A stretch of 64,000 nucleotides of DNA from assembly GCF_014652655.1 (NCBI RefSeq), contig NZ_BMZF01000002.1, positions 62,001 to 126,000 of the forward strand. Direction: 5' to 3'. Positions within the stretch are counted from its first letter, which is position 1; every line of letters starts with the position of its first letter. This DNA comes from Paramylibacter ulvae. Its GTDB lineage: Bacteria > Pseudomonadota > Alphaproteobacteria > Rhodobacterales > Rhodobacteraceae. Under the pieces are notes generated by a model, which had not been told where the DNA came from, did no database searches, and worked only from the letters and a program-made list of their open reading frames with translations. Of this stretch, positions 56,274-64,000 are shown one piece after another. The position numbers and the translations under genes were made by a program.

Positions 56274-57824
56274 TTACAGGCTATTACGCAGTGCAATTGC
56301 ATCGTTCAGAGTGATTTCAGTGCGATGGCGCAATGTATCATTTTTTTCGGGGTAATCCGTACGATAATGGCCACCGCGCGATTCTTTTCGATTGTAGGCA
56401 GCGGCGGCGATCAATGTGGCGGCTGCCAGCATATTGTCAAAATTCGTGGATTTACCACCGTATTGTGCATCCAGTTCTTTAAACTTGCGCAATGCGGTTG
56501 CCATACCATCCGCGTCGCGAATAACGCCGACATAGGCCGACATGGTTTCACGTAGCGTTAGCACCGCTGATTCATCCACCAACGCATGACCCAATGCAGG
56601 AACAGCAAGATCAGGGTGGAAAACCATGCCGTGATCCGCGTTCAGCTTGGCCAACATTCCAGCCGCACAGGTTGCGGCGTAAACCAACGCCTCGAGCAAA
56701 CCATTTGATGCCAATCGGTTCGCGCCGTGTAGGCCCGTTGACGACGCTTCGCCAGCGACCCAAAGGCCGTCAATTGATGACATACCCGTTTGATCGGTAA
56801 AAACACCGCCCATATGGTAATGTGCCGCCGGTACGATTGGGATTGGTTGTTTGGTCGGATCAATCCCCGCCTTCAGACAAGCGCCAGAAACAGACGGGAA
56901 TTCATCAATGATATGATCACCAATTGCCGCGCGCGTATCCAACATGGGTACATTGCCGATTTGATGTTGGTGAAAATTTGCCCGTGCAACAATATCGCGC
57001 GGTGCCAATTCCGCATCGGCATGGACAGCAAGCATATAGCGTTCGCCATGCTTGTTGATCAATGTCGCACCTTCGCCGCGCAATGCTTCGGTTGCGAGCG
57101 GTGCTGGATCCAAATTTAAATCAATCGCCGTTGGGTGGAATTGCACAAATTCAGCATCGGCAATTTTTGCACCAGCGCGCGCCGCCATGCCAAGAGCAAG
57201 GCCACGAACAGACGGCGGATTGGTAGTTTTCATATATAGGCTGCCAGCACCGCCAGCGGCCAATAGATACGCCTTGGCCTGTATAATTTCAGGCTCAGCA
57301 CCATTTTTTGAAACAACGACGCCTTGCATCGCATTGTTTTTACTTATTAATTCTAATGCAGTGTAGCCTTCCAGAACGGTGATTGACGCGGAGCGTTGCA
57401 CCTCTTCGACCAACGTTTTCATGATCGCGGCGCCTGCCTGATCACCCTTGACACGCACAACACGGGCAAATCCATGCGCGGCCTCTTTTGACATCACAAA
57501 CCCGCCTTCGGGGGTGCGATCAAATGGAGTTCCCACCTCTGCCAATTCCAATACGTGTTCTTTGGCTGCGGCGGTCACGAATTTGGCGATATCTGCGTCA
57601 ACAATCCCATCACCCGCATTTACCGTATCCAATGCGTGTGCCTCTGGCGTGTCGTTTTCATCCATCGCGGCGGCAACACCACCTTGTGCCCATGCCGATG
57701 ATGCGCCAAAGCCCAATGGCTCTGGCGATAAAACAGTGACCTTTTGCGGAGCAAGTGTAAGTGCGGCGTATAGCCCAGCCAAACCCGCCCCGATAATCAG
57801 GATATTGTGTTGGTCATCAGACAC
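56274..57824 (-). CDS. nadB: L-aspartate oxidase
   Basis: NadB (516 residues) oxidises aspartate to iminoaspartate with FAD. ILIIGAGLAGLYAALTL near the N terminus is the FAD loop. The succinate dehydrogenase-like fold shows QGGVAAAMDE (the active-site Gln), HPTAIDL, AAHYHMGGV and GLHGANRLASNGLLEA. Three bases separate it from nadA and 12 from nadC, so the operon is tight. Product is passed to NadA. Confidence 0.97.
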   Translation of the reverse strand: MSDDQHNILIIGAGLAGLYAALTLAPQKVTVLSPEPLGFGASSAWAQGGVAAAMDENDTPEAHALDTVNAGDGIVDADIAKFVTAAAKEHVLELAEVGTPFDRTPEGGFVMSKEAAHGFARVVRVKGDQAGAAIMKTLVEEVQRSASITVLEGYTALELISKNNAMQGVVVSKNGAEPEIIQAKAYLLAAGGAGSLYMKTTNPPSVRGLALGMAARAGAKIADAEFVQFHPTAIDLNLDPAPLATEALRGEGATLINKHGERYMLAVHADAELAPRDIVARANFHQHQIGNVPMLDTRAAIGDHIIDEFPSVSGACLKAGIDPTKQPIPIVPAAHYHMGGVFTDQTGMSSIDGLWVAGEASSTGLHGANRLASNGLLEALVYAATCAAGMLAKLNADHGMVFHPDLAVPALGHALVDESAVLTLRETMSAYVGVIRDADGMATALRKFKELDAQYGGKSTNFDNMLAAATLIAAAAYNRKESRGGHYRTDYPEKNDTLRHRTEITLNDAIALRNSL

Positions 57825-57827
57825 GTA

Positions 57828-58868
57828 TTATTTCCGATCAATCATACGCTGAACGGCAAGGCGTGCTTTGACTGCCATTTCAGGGTCAACGATGACCTCT
57901 TCTGTCATTGTATGCAGTGACCATAGGATTTTTTCCAAGGTGATTTTTTGCATATGTGGGCACAAATTACATGGGCCGAGGAAATGCACCTCTGGCACTT
58001 CGTCCGCGATGTTTGAACCCATAGAACATTCCGTTACCAACAAAACCTTTTCTGGTTTATTCTCTTTGACATAATTGATCATACCAGCGGTTGAACCGCT
58101 AAAGTCTGCCTCTGCCACAACGTCAACTGGGCATTCGGGATGCGCGATAATCACGGCGTCTGGTTCGTATTTGCGATATTCACGCAATTCATCCGCCTTG
58201 AACTCGATATGCACCATGCATTCGCCTTCCCAATAGACGATTTTTTTATCTGTTTCTTTGGCAACGTTTTGCGCCAAATGACCATCCGGGGTCATAATCA
58301 CCAAATCGCTTTCCATCGAATTCACGATGTCGACAGCATTTGACGAGGTACAGCAAATATCAGATGCGGCCTTCACCTCTGCTGTTGTGTTCACATATGA
58401 CACAACCGGTGCGCCTGGGTATTTTGCTCGCATGCCTGCAATATCTTTGGCGGTGATGCTTTCGGCCAATGAACAGCCAGCCTTGCTATCTGGGATCAGA
58501 ACCGTTTTTTCGGGCGAGAGGATTTTGGACGTTTCCGCCATGAAATGCACACCACATTGCACGATGACCTGTTCTTTGACCTTGGTCGCCTCGATCGCCA
58601 ATTGCAAACTGTCACCAACGAAATCCGCGACACCGTGGAAAATTTGTGGTGTCATATAGTTATGCGCCAAAATTACCGCGTCTTTTTCTTTTTTCAATTC
58701 GTTGATTGCTTTGACATATGGCGCATAGCGCAGCCAGTCTGCCTCTGGGATAACACGATCCGCACGGTCATAGATTTTTTGCGTTTCTTTGAAAATCGCC
58801 GCGGAGGGCTCCAGATCAAAATGGGATGCCAGTTGCGATTTCATTTCAGTGCTGCCAGGCAGTATCAT
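57828..58868 (-). CDS. nadA: quinolinate synthase A
   Basis: NadA (346 residues from the ATG at 58868) condenses iminoaspartate with DHAP to quinolinate, using a [4Fe-4S] cluster. The cluster Cys are in [18 protein letters not shown] and [14 protein letters not shown] is 9 bases upstream; a TTG six codons earlier is unlikely. It leads nadABC. The upstream gap to galE has an inverted repeat that could be an operator for an NAD-responsive repressor. Confidence 0.97.
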   Translation of the reverse strand: MILPGSTEMKSQLASHFDLEPSAAIFKETQKIYDRADRVIPEADWLRYAPYVKAINELKKEKDAVILAHNYMTPQIFHGVADFVGDSLQLAIEATKVKEQVIVQCGVHFMAETSKILSPEKTVLIPDSKAGCSLAESITAKDIAGMRAKYPGAPVVSYVNTTAEVKAASDICCTSSNAVDIVNSMESDLVIMTPDGHLAQNVAKETDKKIVYWEGECMVHIEFKADELREYRKYEPDAVIIAHPECPVDVVAEADFSGSTAGMINYVKENKPEKVLLVTECSMGSNIADEVPEVHFLGPCNLCPHMQKITLEKILWSLHTMTEEVIVDPEMAVKARLAVQRMIDRK

Positions 58869-58924
58869 AGCGCGTTCCTTTTTCAAGCTGCGTTCAAAGG
58901 TATATGTAAGCCCAAACGCCCGAA

Positions 58925-58946
58925 TTAGAAGATTAAACTATTCTAA
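58925..58946. promoter_or_regulatory. inverted repeat upstream of nadA
   Basis: TTAGAA and TTCTAA are separated by ten bases, 57 bases before the nadA ATG. Arms are short and AT-rich. Alphaproteobacteria often control nadABC by NadQ or a similar repressor; whether this is its site is not known. Confidence 0.35.
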
Positions 58947-59066
58947 AAGTATATCCAGCAAAAGGGGCAAGTTATACTGTGTTTATGTTGGCACATAGGT
59001 TTCATGAATTGAGTTTTGGTGCAAGCCATCCTAAATAACAGTGCAAAGATCGCGAAAAGGTGCACA

Positions 59067-60083
59067 TTGACCAAGGTATTATTAACAGGCGGCGCGGGTT
59101 TTATTGGGTCACATACATATGTTGCGCTGATCGCGGCGGGATTTGATGTGGTGATTGTTGATAATTTCACCAATGCCGATACGAGTGTGATTGATCGCCT
59201 AGGGATGATTACCAAGGGCGAGGTGGTTTTTGAAACTGCGGATTTGCGTGAAATGTCCCAGATTGAAGCGGTGTTTGACAAACACAAGCCCGATGCCGTT
59301 GTCCATTTCGCCGCGTTCAAGGCCGTGGGCGAAAGCGTTGAAAATCCGCTGATGTATTTTGAAAATAATATCAAAGGGTTCTTGAACCTTCTGCGTGCAA
59401 TGGAAAATCACAATGCGCGGCATTTGGTTTTTTCATCATCTGCCACAATTTATGGCGACCAAGCAGTACAGCCTATTCCAGAAACAGCAACGCGCGGATA
59501 CACCAGCCCCTATGCGTTTACCAAATTGATCGGTGAACAGATATTGGAACAAATGGCGGTTGCTGATCCAAATTGGAATTTTGGCATATTGCGCTATTTC
59601 AACCCCGCAGGGGCGCATGACAGCGGTTTAATTGGCGAAGATCCAGCGGGCATTCCCGATAATCTAATGCCCTATATCGCCAAGGTGGCATTGGGCGAAA
59701 TGGAACATTTGAATGTGTTTGGTGATGATTATGAAACCAAAGACGGCACAGGCATTCGCGATTACATCCATGTTTGCGATTTGGCATTGGCGCATGTGAA
59801 ATCATTGCAAAAACTGATCAATGATCAGGTTGGCCATACTGTGAATATCGGCACGGGTGCGGGACAAACAGTGATGGATATGTTGGCGGCATATGGCAAT
59901 GCGGTTGGGCGTGAATTGCCACATAAGGTAACTGATCGACGTGCGGGCGATGTGCGTGAATTAACCGCGCGTGCGGATCTGGCAAAACAGGTTTTGGGTT
60001 TTCGCGCCGAACGTGATTTGGCCAATATGTGTGAAACCAGTTGGCGATGGGTGCAAAATGCCCAGCGCATGAATTCCAAATAA
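59067..60083 (+). CDS. galE: UDP-glucose 4-epimerase
   Basis: GalE (338 residues) interconverts UDP-glucose and UDP-galactose with bound NAD. The start is TTG at 59067 with AAAAGG 6 bases upstream; the longer frame adds 17 unrelated residues. LLTGGAGFIGSHT is the NAD loop, VFSSSATIYG the Ser/Thr active-site strand, and SPYAFTKLIGE the Tyr-x3-Lys pair. ILRYFNPAGAH is a GalE hallmark. It diverges from nadA and converges with mmsA. It may feed galactose to LPS or the 33-38 kb glycan. Confidence 0.95.
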   Translation: MTKVLLTGGAGFIGSHTYVALIAAGFDVVIVDNFTNADTSVIDRLGMITKGEVVFETADLREMSQIEAVFDKHKPDAVVHFAAFKAVGESVENPLMYFENNIKGFLNLLRAMENHNARHLVFSSSATIYGDQAVQPIPETATRGYTSPYAFTKLIGEQILEQMAVADPNWNFGILRYFNPAGAHDSGLIGEDPAGIPDNLMPYIAKVALGEMEHLNVFGDDYETKDGTGIRDYIHVCDLALAHVKSLQKLINDQVGHTVNIGTGAGQTVMDMLAAYGNAVGRELPHKVTDRRAGDVRELTARADLAKQVLGFRAERDLANMCETSWRWVQNAQRMNSK

Positions 60084-60110
60084 AAACGCCAAGCCGTTTA
60101 TGGCTTGGCG
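60081..60110 (-). terminator. intrinsic terminator of mmsA
   Basis: CGCCAAGCC pairs with GGCTTGGCG. On the minus strand the stem is followed by TTTTTA, so it ends mmsA; the plus-strand U tract is poor and galE is probably ended less efficiently there. Confidence 0.85.
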
Positions 60111-60133
60111 CAAATTCAACAATTTTTGTTAGG

Positions 60134-61633
60134 TTATTCCATCACAGGGATCGAAAATTCGCCACCCTCTTTGATGCCTGATGGCCAACGGGCGGTCACT
60201 GTTTTTGTGCGTGTGTAGAATTTGAACGCATCTGGCCCGTGTTGGTTCAAATCGCCAAATACGGATTTTTTCCAGCCGCCAAATGTGTGATATGCCAATG
60301 GCACAGGGATCGGCACGTTGATACCAACCATGCCCACATTCACACGGTTCGCAAAATCACGCGCGGTGTCACCATCGCGGGTGTAAATCGCAGTACCATT
60401 GCCATATTCATGATCCATCGCCAGTTTCAACGCATCTTCGTAACTTTGTGCGCGCACAACTGACAGCACAGGGCCAAAGATTTCTTTTTGATAAATGTCC
60501 ATATCTGACGTCACATGGTCAAACAAATGCGCGCCAACAAAGAAACCGTCTTCGTAGCCTTGCAAATTGAAATCACGGCCATCAACCACAAGTTTCGCAC
60601 CCGCTTCGACACCAGATTCAACCAGTTTCAAAATATTTTCTTTGGCGGCACCGGTTACAACAGGGCCAAAATCAACATCGTTGCCAGATGTGTATGGGCC
60701 AACTTTCAATGCTTCGACGCGCGGGGCAAGTTTTTCAACCAAACGATCCGCGGTTTCATCACCCACAGGAACAGCAACCGAAATTGCCATACAGCGTTCA
60801 CCTGCCGCACCGTAACCCGCACCAACCAGCGCATCCGCAACCTGATCCATATCCGCATCGGGCATCACGATCATGTGGTTTTTAGCACCACCAAAACATT
60901 GAACACGTTTGCCGTTCGCACAACCACGGCTGTAGATATATTCCGCAATCGGTGTTGACCCCACAAATCCGATGGATTGGATCACGTCATGATCAAGGAT
61001 TGCATCGACAGCCTCTTTATCACCATTCACAACTTGCAAGATACCGTCTGGCAGTCCCGCTTCTTGTAATAGCTCGGCCAACATGATTGGCACGGATGGG
61101 TCACGTTCGGATGGTTTTAGGATAAACGCGTTGCCACATGCGATAGCAGGCGCAAACATCCACATTGGGATCATCGCAGGAAAGTTAAACGGCGTAATGC
61201 CCGCGGTCACTCCCAATGCTTGGCGCATGGAATACATATCAATGCCAGGTCCCGCGCTGTCGGTGTAATCACCTTTTAGCAATTCTGGTGCGCCAATACA
61301 GTATTCGACCACTTCCAAACCACGCTGTACGTCGCCAGCGGCGTCTGGCAATGTTTTGCCGTGTTCACGGCTTAAGGCTTCGGCCAATTTATCCATATCG
61401 CGGTTCATCAAGGCGACGAATTTCATCAACACGCGCGCGCGGCGTTGTGGGTTTGTCGCGGCCCATGCAGGTTGTGCAGCAGCGGCACCGGCAACGGCGG
61501 CGTCTAATTCAGCAGGATTTGCCAATGGCGTTTGCGCCTGAACTTCACCCGTTGCTGGGTTGTAAACATCGCTAAAGCGGCCAGACGTACCAGCAACCCG
61601 TTTACCGTTAATAAAATGTGTCAGTTGTTCCAT
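60134..61633 (-). CDS. mmsA: CoA-acylating methylmalonate-semialdehyde dehydrogenase
   Basis: MmsA (499 residues) turns methylmalonate semialdehyde (valine, thymine) or malonate semialdehyde into propionyl-CoA or acetyl-CoA with NAD and CoA. The ALDH fold is full length; catalytic Cys281 is in GERCMA, and GVTAGITPFNFPAMIPMWM near 141-159 and FGGAKNHMIVMPDAD are family landmarks. It diverges from a LysR gene across 104 bases with repeated TGCAAAAAT sequences, a common regulator arrangement. Confidence 0.96.
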   Translation of the reverse strand: MEQLTHFINGKRVAGTSGRFSDVYNPATGEVQAQTPLANPAELDAAVAGAAAAQPAWAATNPQRRARVLMKFVALMNRDMDKLAEALSREHGKTLPDAAGDVQRGLEVVEYCIGAPELLKGDYTDSAGPGIDMYSMRQALGVTAGITPFNFPAMIPMWMFAPAIACGNAFILKPSERDPSVPIMLAELLQEAGLPDGILQVVNGDKEAVDAILDHDVIQSIGFVGSTPIAEYIYSRGCANGKRVQCFGGAKNHMIVMPDADMDQVADALVGAGYGAAGERCMAISVAVPVGDETADRLVEKLAPRVEALKVGPYTSGNDVDFGPVVTGAAKENILKLVESGVEAGAKLVVDGRDFNLQGYEDGFFVGAHLFDHVTSDMDIYQKEIFGPVLSVVRAQSYEDALKLAMDHEYGNGTAIYTRDGDTARDFANRVNVGMVGINVPIPVPLAYHTFGGWKKSVFGDLNQHGPDAFKFYTRTKTVTARWPSGIKEGGEFSIPVME

Positions 61634-61673
61634 GATGGAATCCTCCCGTTAAAGATATGCACCCCTTTTAAAC

Positions 61674-61729
61674 TGCAAAAATTCAATATAAAGACGAAAG
61701 ATATCAAATTCATTTTGCAAAAATGCAAA
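61674..61729. promoter_or_regulatory. repeated TGCAAAAAT and TTTGCA-palindrome in mmsA-LysR gap
   Basis: TGCAAAAAT occurs at 61674 and 61716, 42 bases apart (four helical turns). The second copy is within the inverted repeat TTTGCA-AAAA-TGCAAA (61714-61729), just upstream of the LysR Shine-Dalgarno. The arrangement suits an operator for both genes. Confidence 0.5.
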
Positions 61730-61737
61730 GAGGTGCC

Positions 61738-62637
61738 ATGCGCAACTGGGATGATTACCGTGTTTTTCTAGAGGTTGCCCGTACTGGCAGCCTGACGGCC
61801 GCGTCGAGTATACTAAAAATGGATCCCGCCACGGTGGGGCGGCGTGTACAGCGGCTGGAACATAGTTTGGGTGTTGGGCTGTTCACCAAAATGCCGCGCG
61901 GGTATGTTTTAACCTCTGCTGGGCAGGATCTACAAAAACACATCGAACAAATCGAAAGCCACGAACGCATCGCGCGCGGTGTTGTTCAGGATACGGATGA
62001 AACATTGACCGGAACGGTGCGCATTGGCGCCACCGATGGTTTGTCAAATTTTGTGTTGCCACAGGTTTGCACAGCAATCACCAAAACATATCCCGCACTG
62101 AACATCCAAATTTTGACACTGCCCCCTGTGTTTAACCTGACCAAGCGCGAGGCCGACATGGCAATCATGGTGACACCACCCAAAATGGGGCGGTTATTAT
62201 CGGAAAAAATCACGGATTATCATCTGCATCTGGCAGCACATCGCGATTATTTGAAAACGCATGGTGCAATCACAGATGTGAAAGAATTGAAAAATCACCA
62301 CACGGTTGGATATATCCCCGATCTGGTTTTTGACCCAAGTGTCGATTATCACAGCGAAATTTTCCCTGAACGCACGCCGAACTTGTCATCAAATAGTGTT
62401 GCGGTGCAAATGCAATTGGTGCGCCAAGGCGGTGGGATCAGCGTTATTCATGATTTTGTGCTGCCCTATTTTAAAGATTTCGAACGATTTCTGGTGGATG
62501 AAATATCCCTGACCCGTTCGTTTTATATGGTGCGCCTACGAGATGACCAAACCAATGATCGCCTGAATCGTATCGCCGCATTACTAATGGATGGGGTCAA
62601 GTCCGAGGTCGCCCAGCTGGAATCATTAATCTTGTAA
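61738..62637 (+). CDS. LysR-family transcriptional regulator by mmsA
   Basis: The protein has 299 residues from the ATG at 61738, with AGAGG 6 bases upstream. The N-terminal HTH (DDYRVFLEVARTGSLTAASS, then TVGRRVQRLEHSLG) precedes a divergent effector domain, probably lacking the classical tight substrate pocket. It is divergent from mmsA and likely regulates it and itself. It is co-directional with isocitrate lyase after 157 bases. Effector unknown; valine or propionate metabolites are guesses. Confidence 0.9.
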   Translation: MRNWDDYRVFLEVARTGSLTAASSILKMDPATVGRRVQRLEHSLGVGLFTKMPRGYVLTSAGQDLQKHIEQIESHERIARGVVQDTDETLTGTVRIGATDGLSNFVLPQVCTAITKTYPALNIQILTLPPVFNLTKREADMAIMVTPPKMGRLLSEKITDYHLHLAAHRDYLKTHGAITDVKELKNHHTVGYIPDLVFDPSVDYHSEIFPERTPNLSSNSVAVQMQLVRQGGGISVIHDFVLPYFKDFERFLVDEISLTRSFYMVRLRDDQTNDRLNRIAALLMDGVKSEVAQLESLIL

Positions 62638-62779
62638 AAATTGCTTGTCACAGTTTTTACAAATTTACAGCATTCCTTTTACAATTCCTCCACAGCGTAA
62701 CACGATATTAACGCCAAATTCGGCGAAAATGCGTGATTGTATACTGTTGTATGCTAACCAAGGGGCAGTCATTTTACAA
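62632..62779 (+). promoter_or_regulatory. four TTTTACAA sites upstream of isocitrate lyase
   Basis: TTTTACAA occurs at 62655, 62677 and 62772 on the plus strand and at 62632 in reverse orientation (TTGTAAAA). The first two forward copies are 22 bases apart, two helical turns. The last is 15 bases before the ATG. Four copies of an octamer in 148 bases suggest binding by a regulator of the glyoxylate shunt. No promoter consensus is clear. Confidence 0.55.
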
Positions 62780-62794
62780 CACATGGAGGCTGAC

Positions 62795-64000
62795 ATGCCC
62801 TTTGACAAAGACATCGAATCAATCACTGACTTACGCGACACCGCAGGTGGTTCTTGGAATTCAATCGACCCAAGCAATGTTGCACGTATGCGTTTACAAA
62901 ACCGCTTCAAAACCGGCTTGGATATTGCACAATACACAGCCGACGTTATGCGCGAAGACATGGATGCATATGACGCTGATTCATCTCAGTACACACAATC
63001 TTTGGGTTGCTGGCATGGTTTCATCGGTCAGCAAAAAATGATCGCGATCAAAAAACATTTTGGCACAACGAAACGCAAATACCTGTATTTGTCAGGTTGG
63101 ATGATCGCCGCGTTGCGTTCTGAATTTGGCCCATTGCCAGATCAATCCATGCACGAGAAAACATCTGTTCCTGCCTTGATCGAAGAATTGTACACATTCT
63201 TGCGCCAAGCAGACGCACGTGAATTGGGTGGATTGTTTCGCGATTTGGACGCCGCACCAGATGCCGCTGCACGCGCAGAAGTACAATCAAAAATCGACAA
63301 TTTCCAAACACATGTTGTGCCAATCATCGCCGACATCGACGCTGGTTTTGGTAACGCAGAAGCAACATACCTGTTGGCCAAGAAAATGATCGAAGCGGGT
63401 GCCTGTGCATTGCAAATCGAAAACCAAGTTTCCGATGAAAAACAATGTGGCCACCAAGACGGTAAAGTGACCGTTCCACACGAAGATTTCTTGCAAAAAA
63501 TCCGTGCATGTCGTCACGCATTTTTGGAACTGGGCATCGACAACGGTATCATCGTTGCACGTACAGACAGCCTGGGCGCTGGCCTGACCAAACAAATCGC
63601 TTATTCAACAGAAGCGGGCGATTTGGGCGATCAATACAACAGCTTCCTTGATTGCGAAGAAGTGACCGTAGACACAATGGGCGACAACGACGTTGTTATC
63701 AAACGCGACGGCAAATTGATGCGTCCAAAGCGTTTGCCTTCAAACCTGTTCCAATTCAAAGCAGGCACAGGCGAAGCACGTTGTGTCCTGGATTCAATCA
63801 CATCATTGCAAAATGGTGCAGACATGATCTGGATCGAAACAGAAAAACCGCATATCGCGCAAATCGGTGGCATGGTAAGCGAAATTCGTAAAACCGTTCC
63901 AAATGCGAAATTGGTTTACAACAACTCGCCATCATTCAACTGGACGCTGAACTTCCGTCAGCAAGTGTTCGACGCATGGACAGAAGAAGGCCGCGATGTA
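62795..64000 (+). CDS. aceA: isocitrate lyase, 3' end beyond window
   Basis: This frame of 402 codons starts at an ATG with GGAGG 6 bases upstream and continues off the right edge. Isocitrate lyase splits isocitrate to glyoxylate and succinate, the first step of the glyoxylate shunt. The catalytic segment is DEKQCGHQDGKVTVPHEDF with Cys218, the KQCGH variant of the long isoform found in Pseudomonas and Rhodobacterales, rather than KKCGH. WIETEKPH and NNSPSFNW near the end are also typical. The full protein should be about 530 residues. Upstream lie repeated TTTTACAA sites. Confidence 0.95.
   Translation, partial: MPFDKDIESITDLRDTAGGSWNSIDPSNVARMRLQNRFKTGLDIAQYTADVMREDMDAYDADSSQYTQSLGCWHGFIGQQKMIAIKKHFGTTKRKYLYLSGWMIAALRSEFGPLPDQSMHEKTSVPALIEELYTFLRQADARELGGLFRDLDAAPDAAARAEVQSKIDNFQTHVVPIIADIDAGFGNAEATYLLAKKMIEAGACALQIENQVSDEKQCGHQDGKVTVPHEDFLQKIRACRHAFLELGIDNGIIVARTDSLGAGLTKQIAYSTEAGDLGDQYNSFLDCEEVTVDTMGDNDVVIKRDGKLMRPKRLPSNLFQFKAGTGEARCVLDSITSLQNGADMIWIETEKPHIAQIGGMVSEIRKTVPNAKLVYNNSPSFNWTLNFRQQVFDAWTEEGRDV

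Noticed and set aside
1-64000. CRISPR arrays, insertion sequences, prophage, integrase or attachment sites
   Set aside because: No regularly spaced repeats, transposase or integrase motifs were seen; the tRNA-Leu gene has no repeated 3' end nearby.

Overview
The window looks like chromosomal DNA of an alphaproteobacterium of the order Rhodobacterales (Roseobacter or Amylibacter-like, moderate to low GC). The grounds are a regB / senC-regA redox-control locus in the Rhodobacter arrangement, a one-polypeptide indolepyruvate ferredoxin oxidoreductase, the alphaproteobacterial run tsaE-amgK-murU-addB-addA-trxA, a long-form isocitrate lyase with KQCGH, and IalB and PF06089 asparaginase proteins. 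The genus is inference. I see no insertion sequence, prophage, integrase, CRISPR array or rRNA operon. No stretch over 300 bases lacks a gene.

Layout. 0-5 kb: a partial Hpt-like protein, beta carbonic anhydrase, a c-type cytochrome, a DUF4139 exported protein, asd and a small secreted protein. 5-8.6 kb: indolepyruvate oxidoreductase. 8.6-13.3 kb: the leucine cluster leuC - zinc-ribbon ORF - leuD - membrane protein - leuB, with a possible 28-codon leader peptide ahead of leuC. 13.4-23 kb: an MscS channel, asparaginase, IalB, rlmN, two L,D-transpeptidases, a CAP lipoprotein, an SDR-queG-GST operon and mtgA. 23-30 kb: gltD - GFA protein - gltB, then a divergent operator-rich region and uppP. 31.9 kb: tRNA-Leu(CAG). 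32-38 kb: waaA and a surface-polysaccharide operon (acyltransferase, deacetylase, phosphoglycosyl transferase, epimerase, Wzy-like polymerase). 38-41 kb: ahcY, a sulfotransferase, an HD hydrolase and an unlisted 58-aa gene. 41-46 kb: a LysR regulator and the regA-senC / regB locus, followed by a PAS protein without a kinase domain. 46-55 kb: tsaE, amgK, murU, addB, addA, trxA. 55-60 kb: nadABC and galE. 60-64 kb: mmsA, a LysR regulator and the 5' part of isocitrate lyase.

How it fits together. Much of the window concerns the cell envelope: lipid-carrier recycling (UppP), glycan polymerisation (MtgA), L,D-crosslinking, muropeptide sugar recycling (AmgK, MurU), Kdo transfer (WaaA) and exopolysaccharide. 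The rest is central nitrogen and carbon metabolism (GOGAT, leucine, NAD, valine/propionate and glyoxylate pathways) and redox signalling.

The most notable observations are: a RegB homologue with Leu where the redox-active Cys of RegB is expected and no Cys in its kinase region; repeated TTTTACAA octamers upstream of isocitrate lyase and TGCAAAAAT repeats upstream of mmsA; two long palindromes between gltD and uppP; a hairpin-associated leader ORF before leuC; and several small conserved-looking genes of unknown role.
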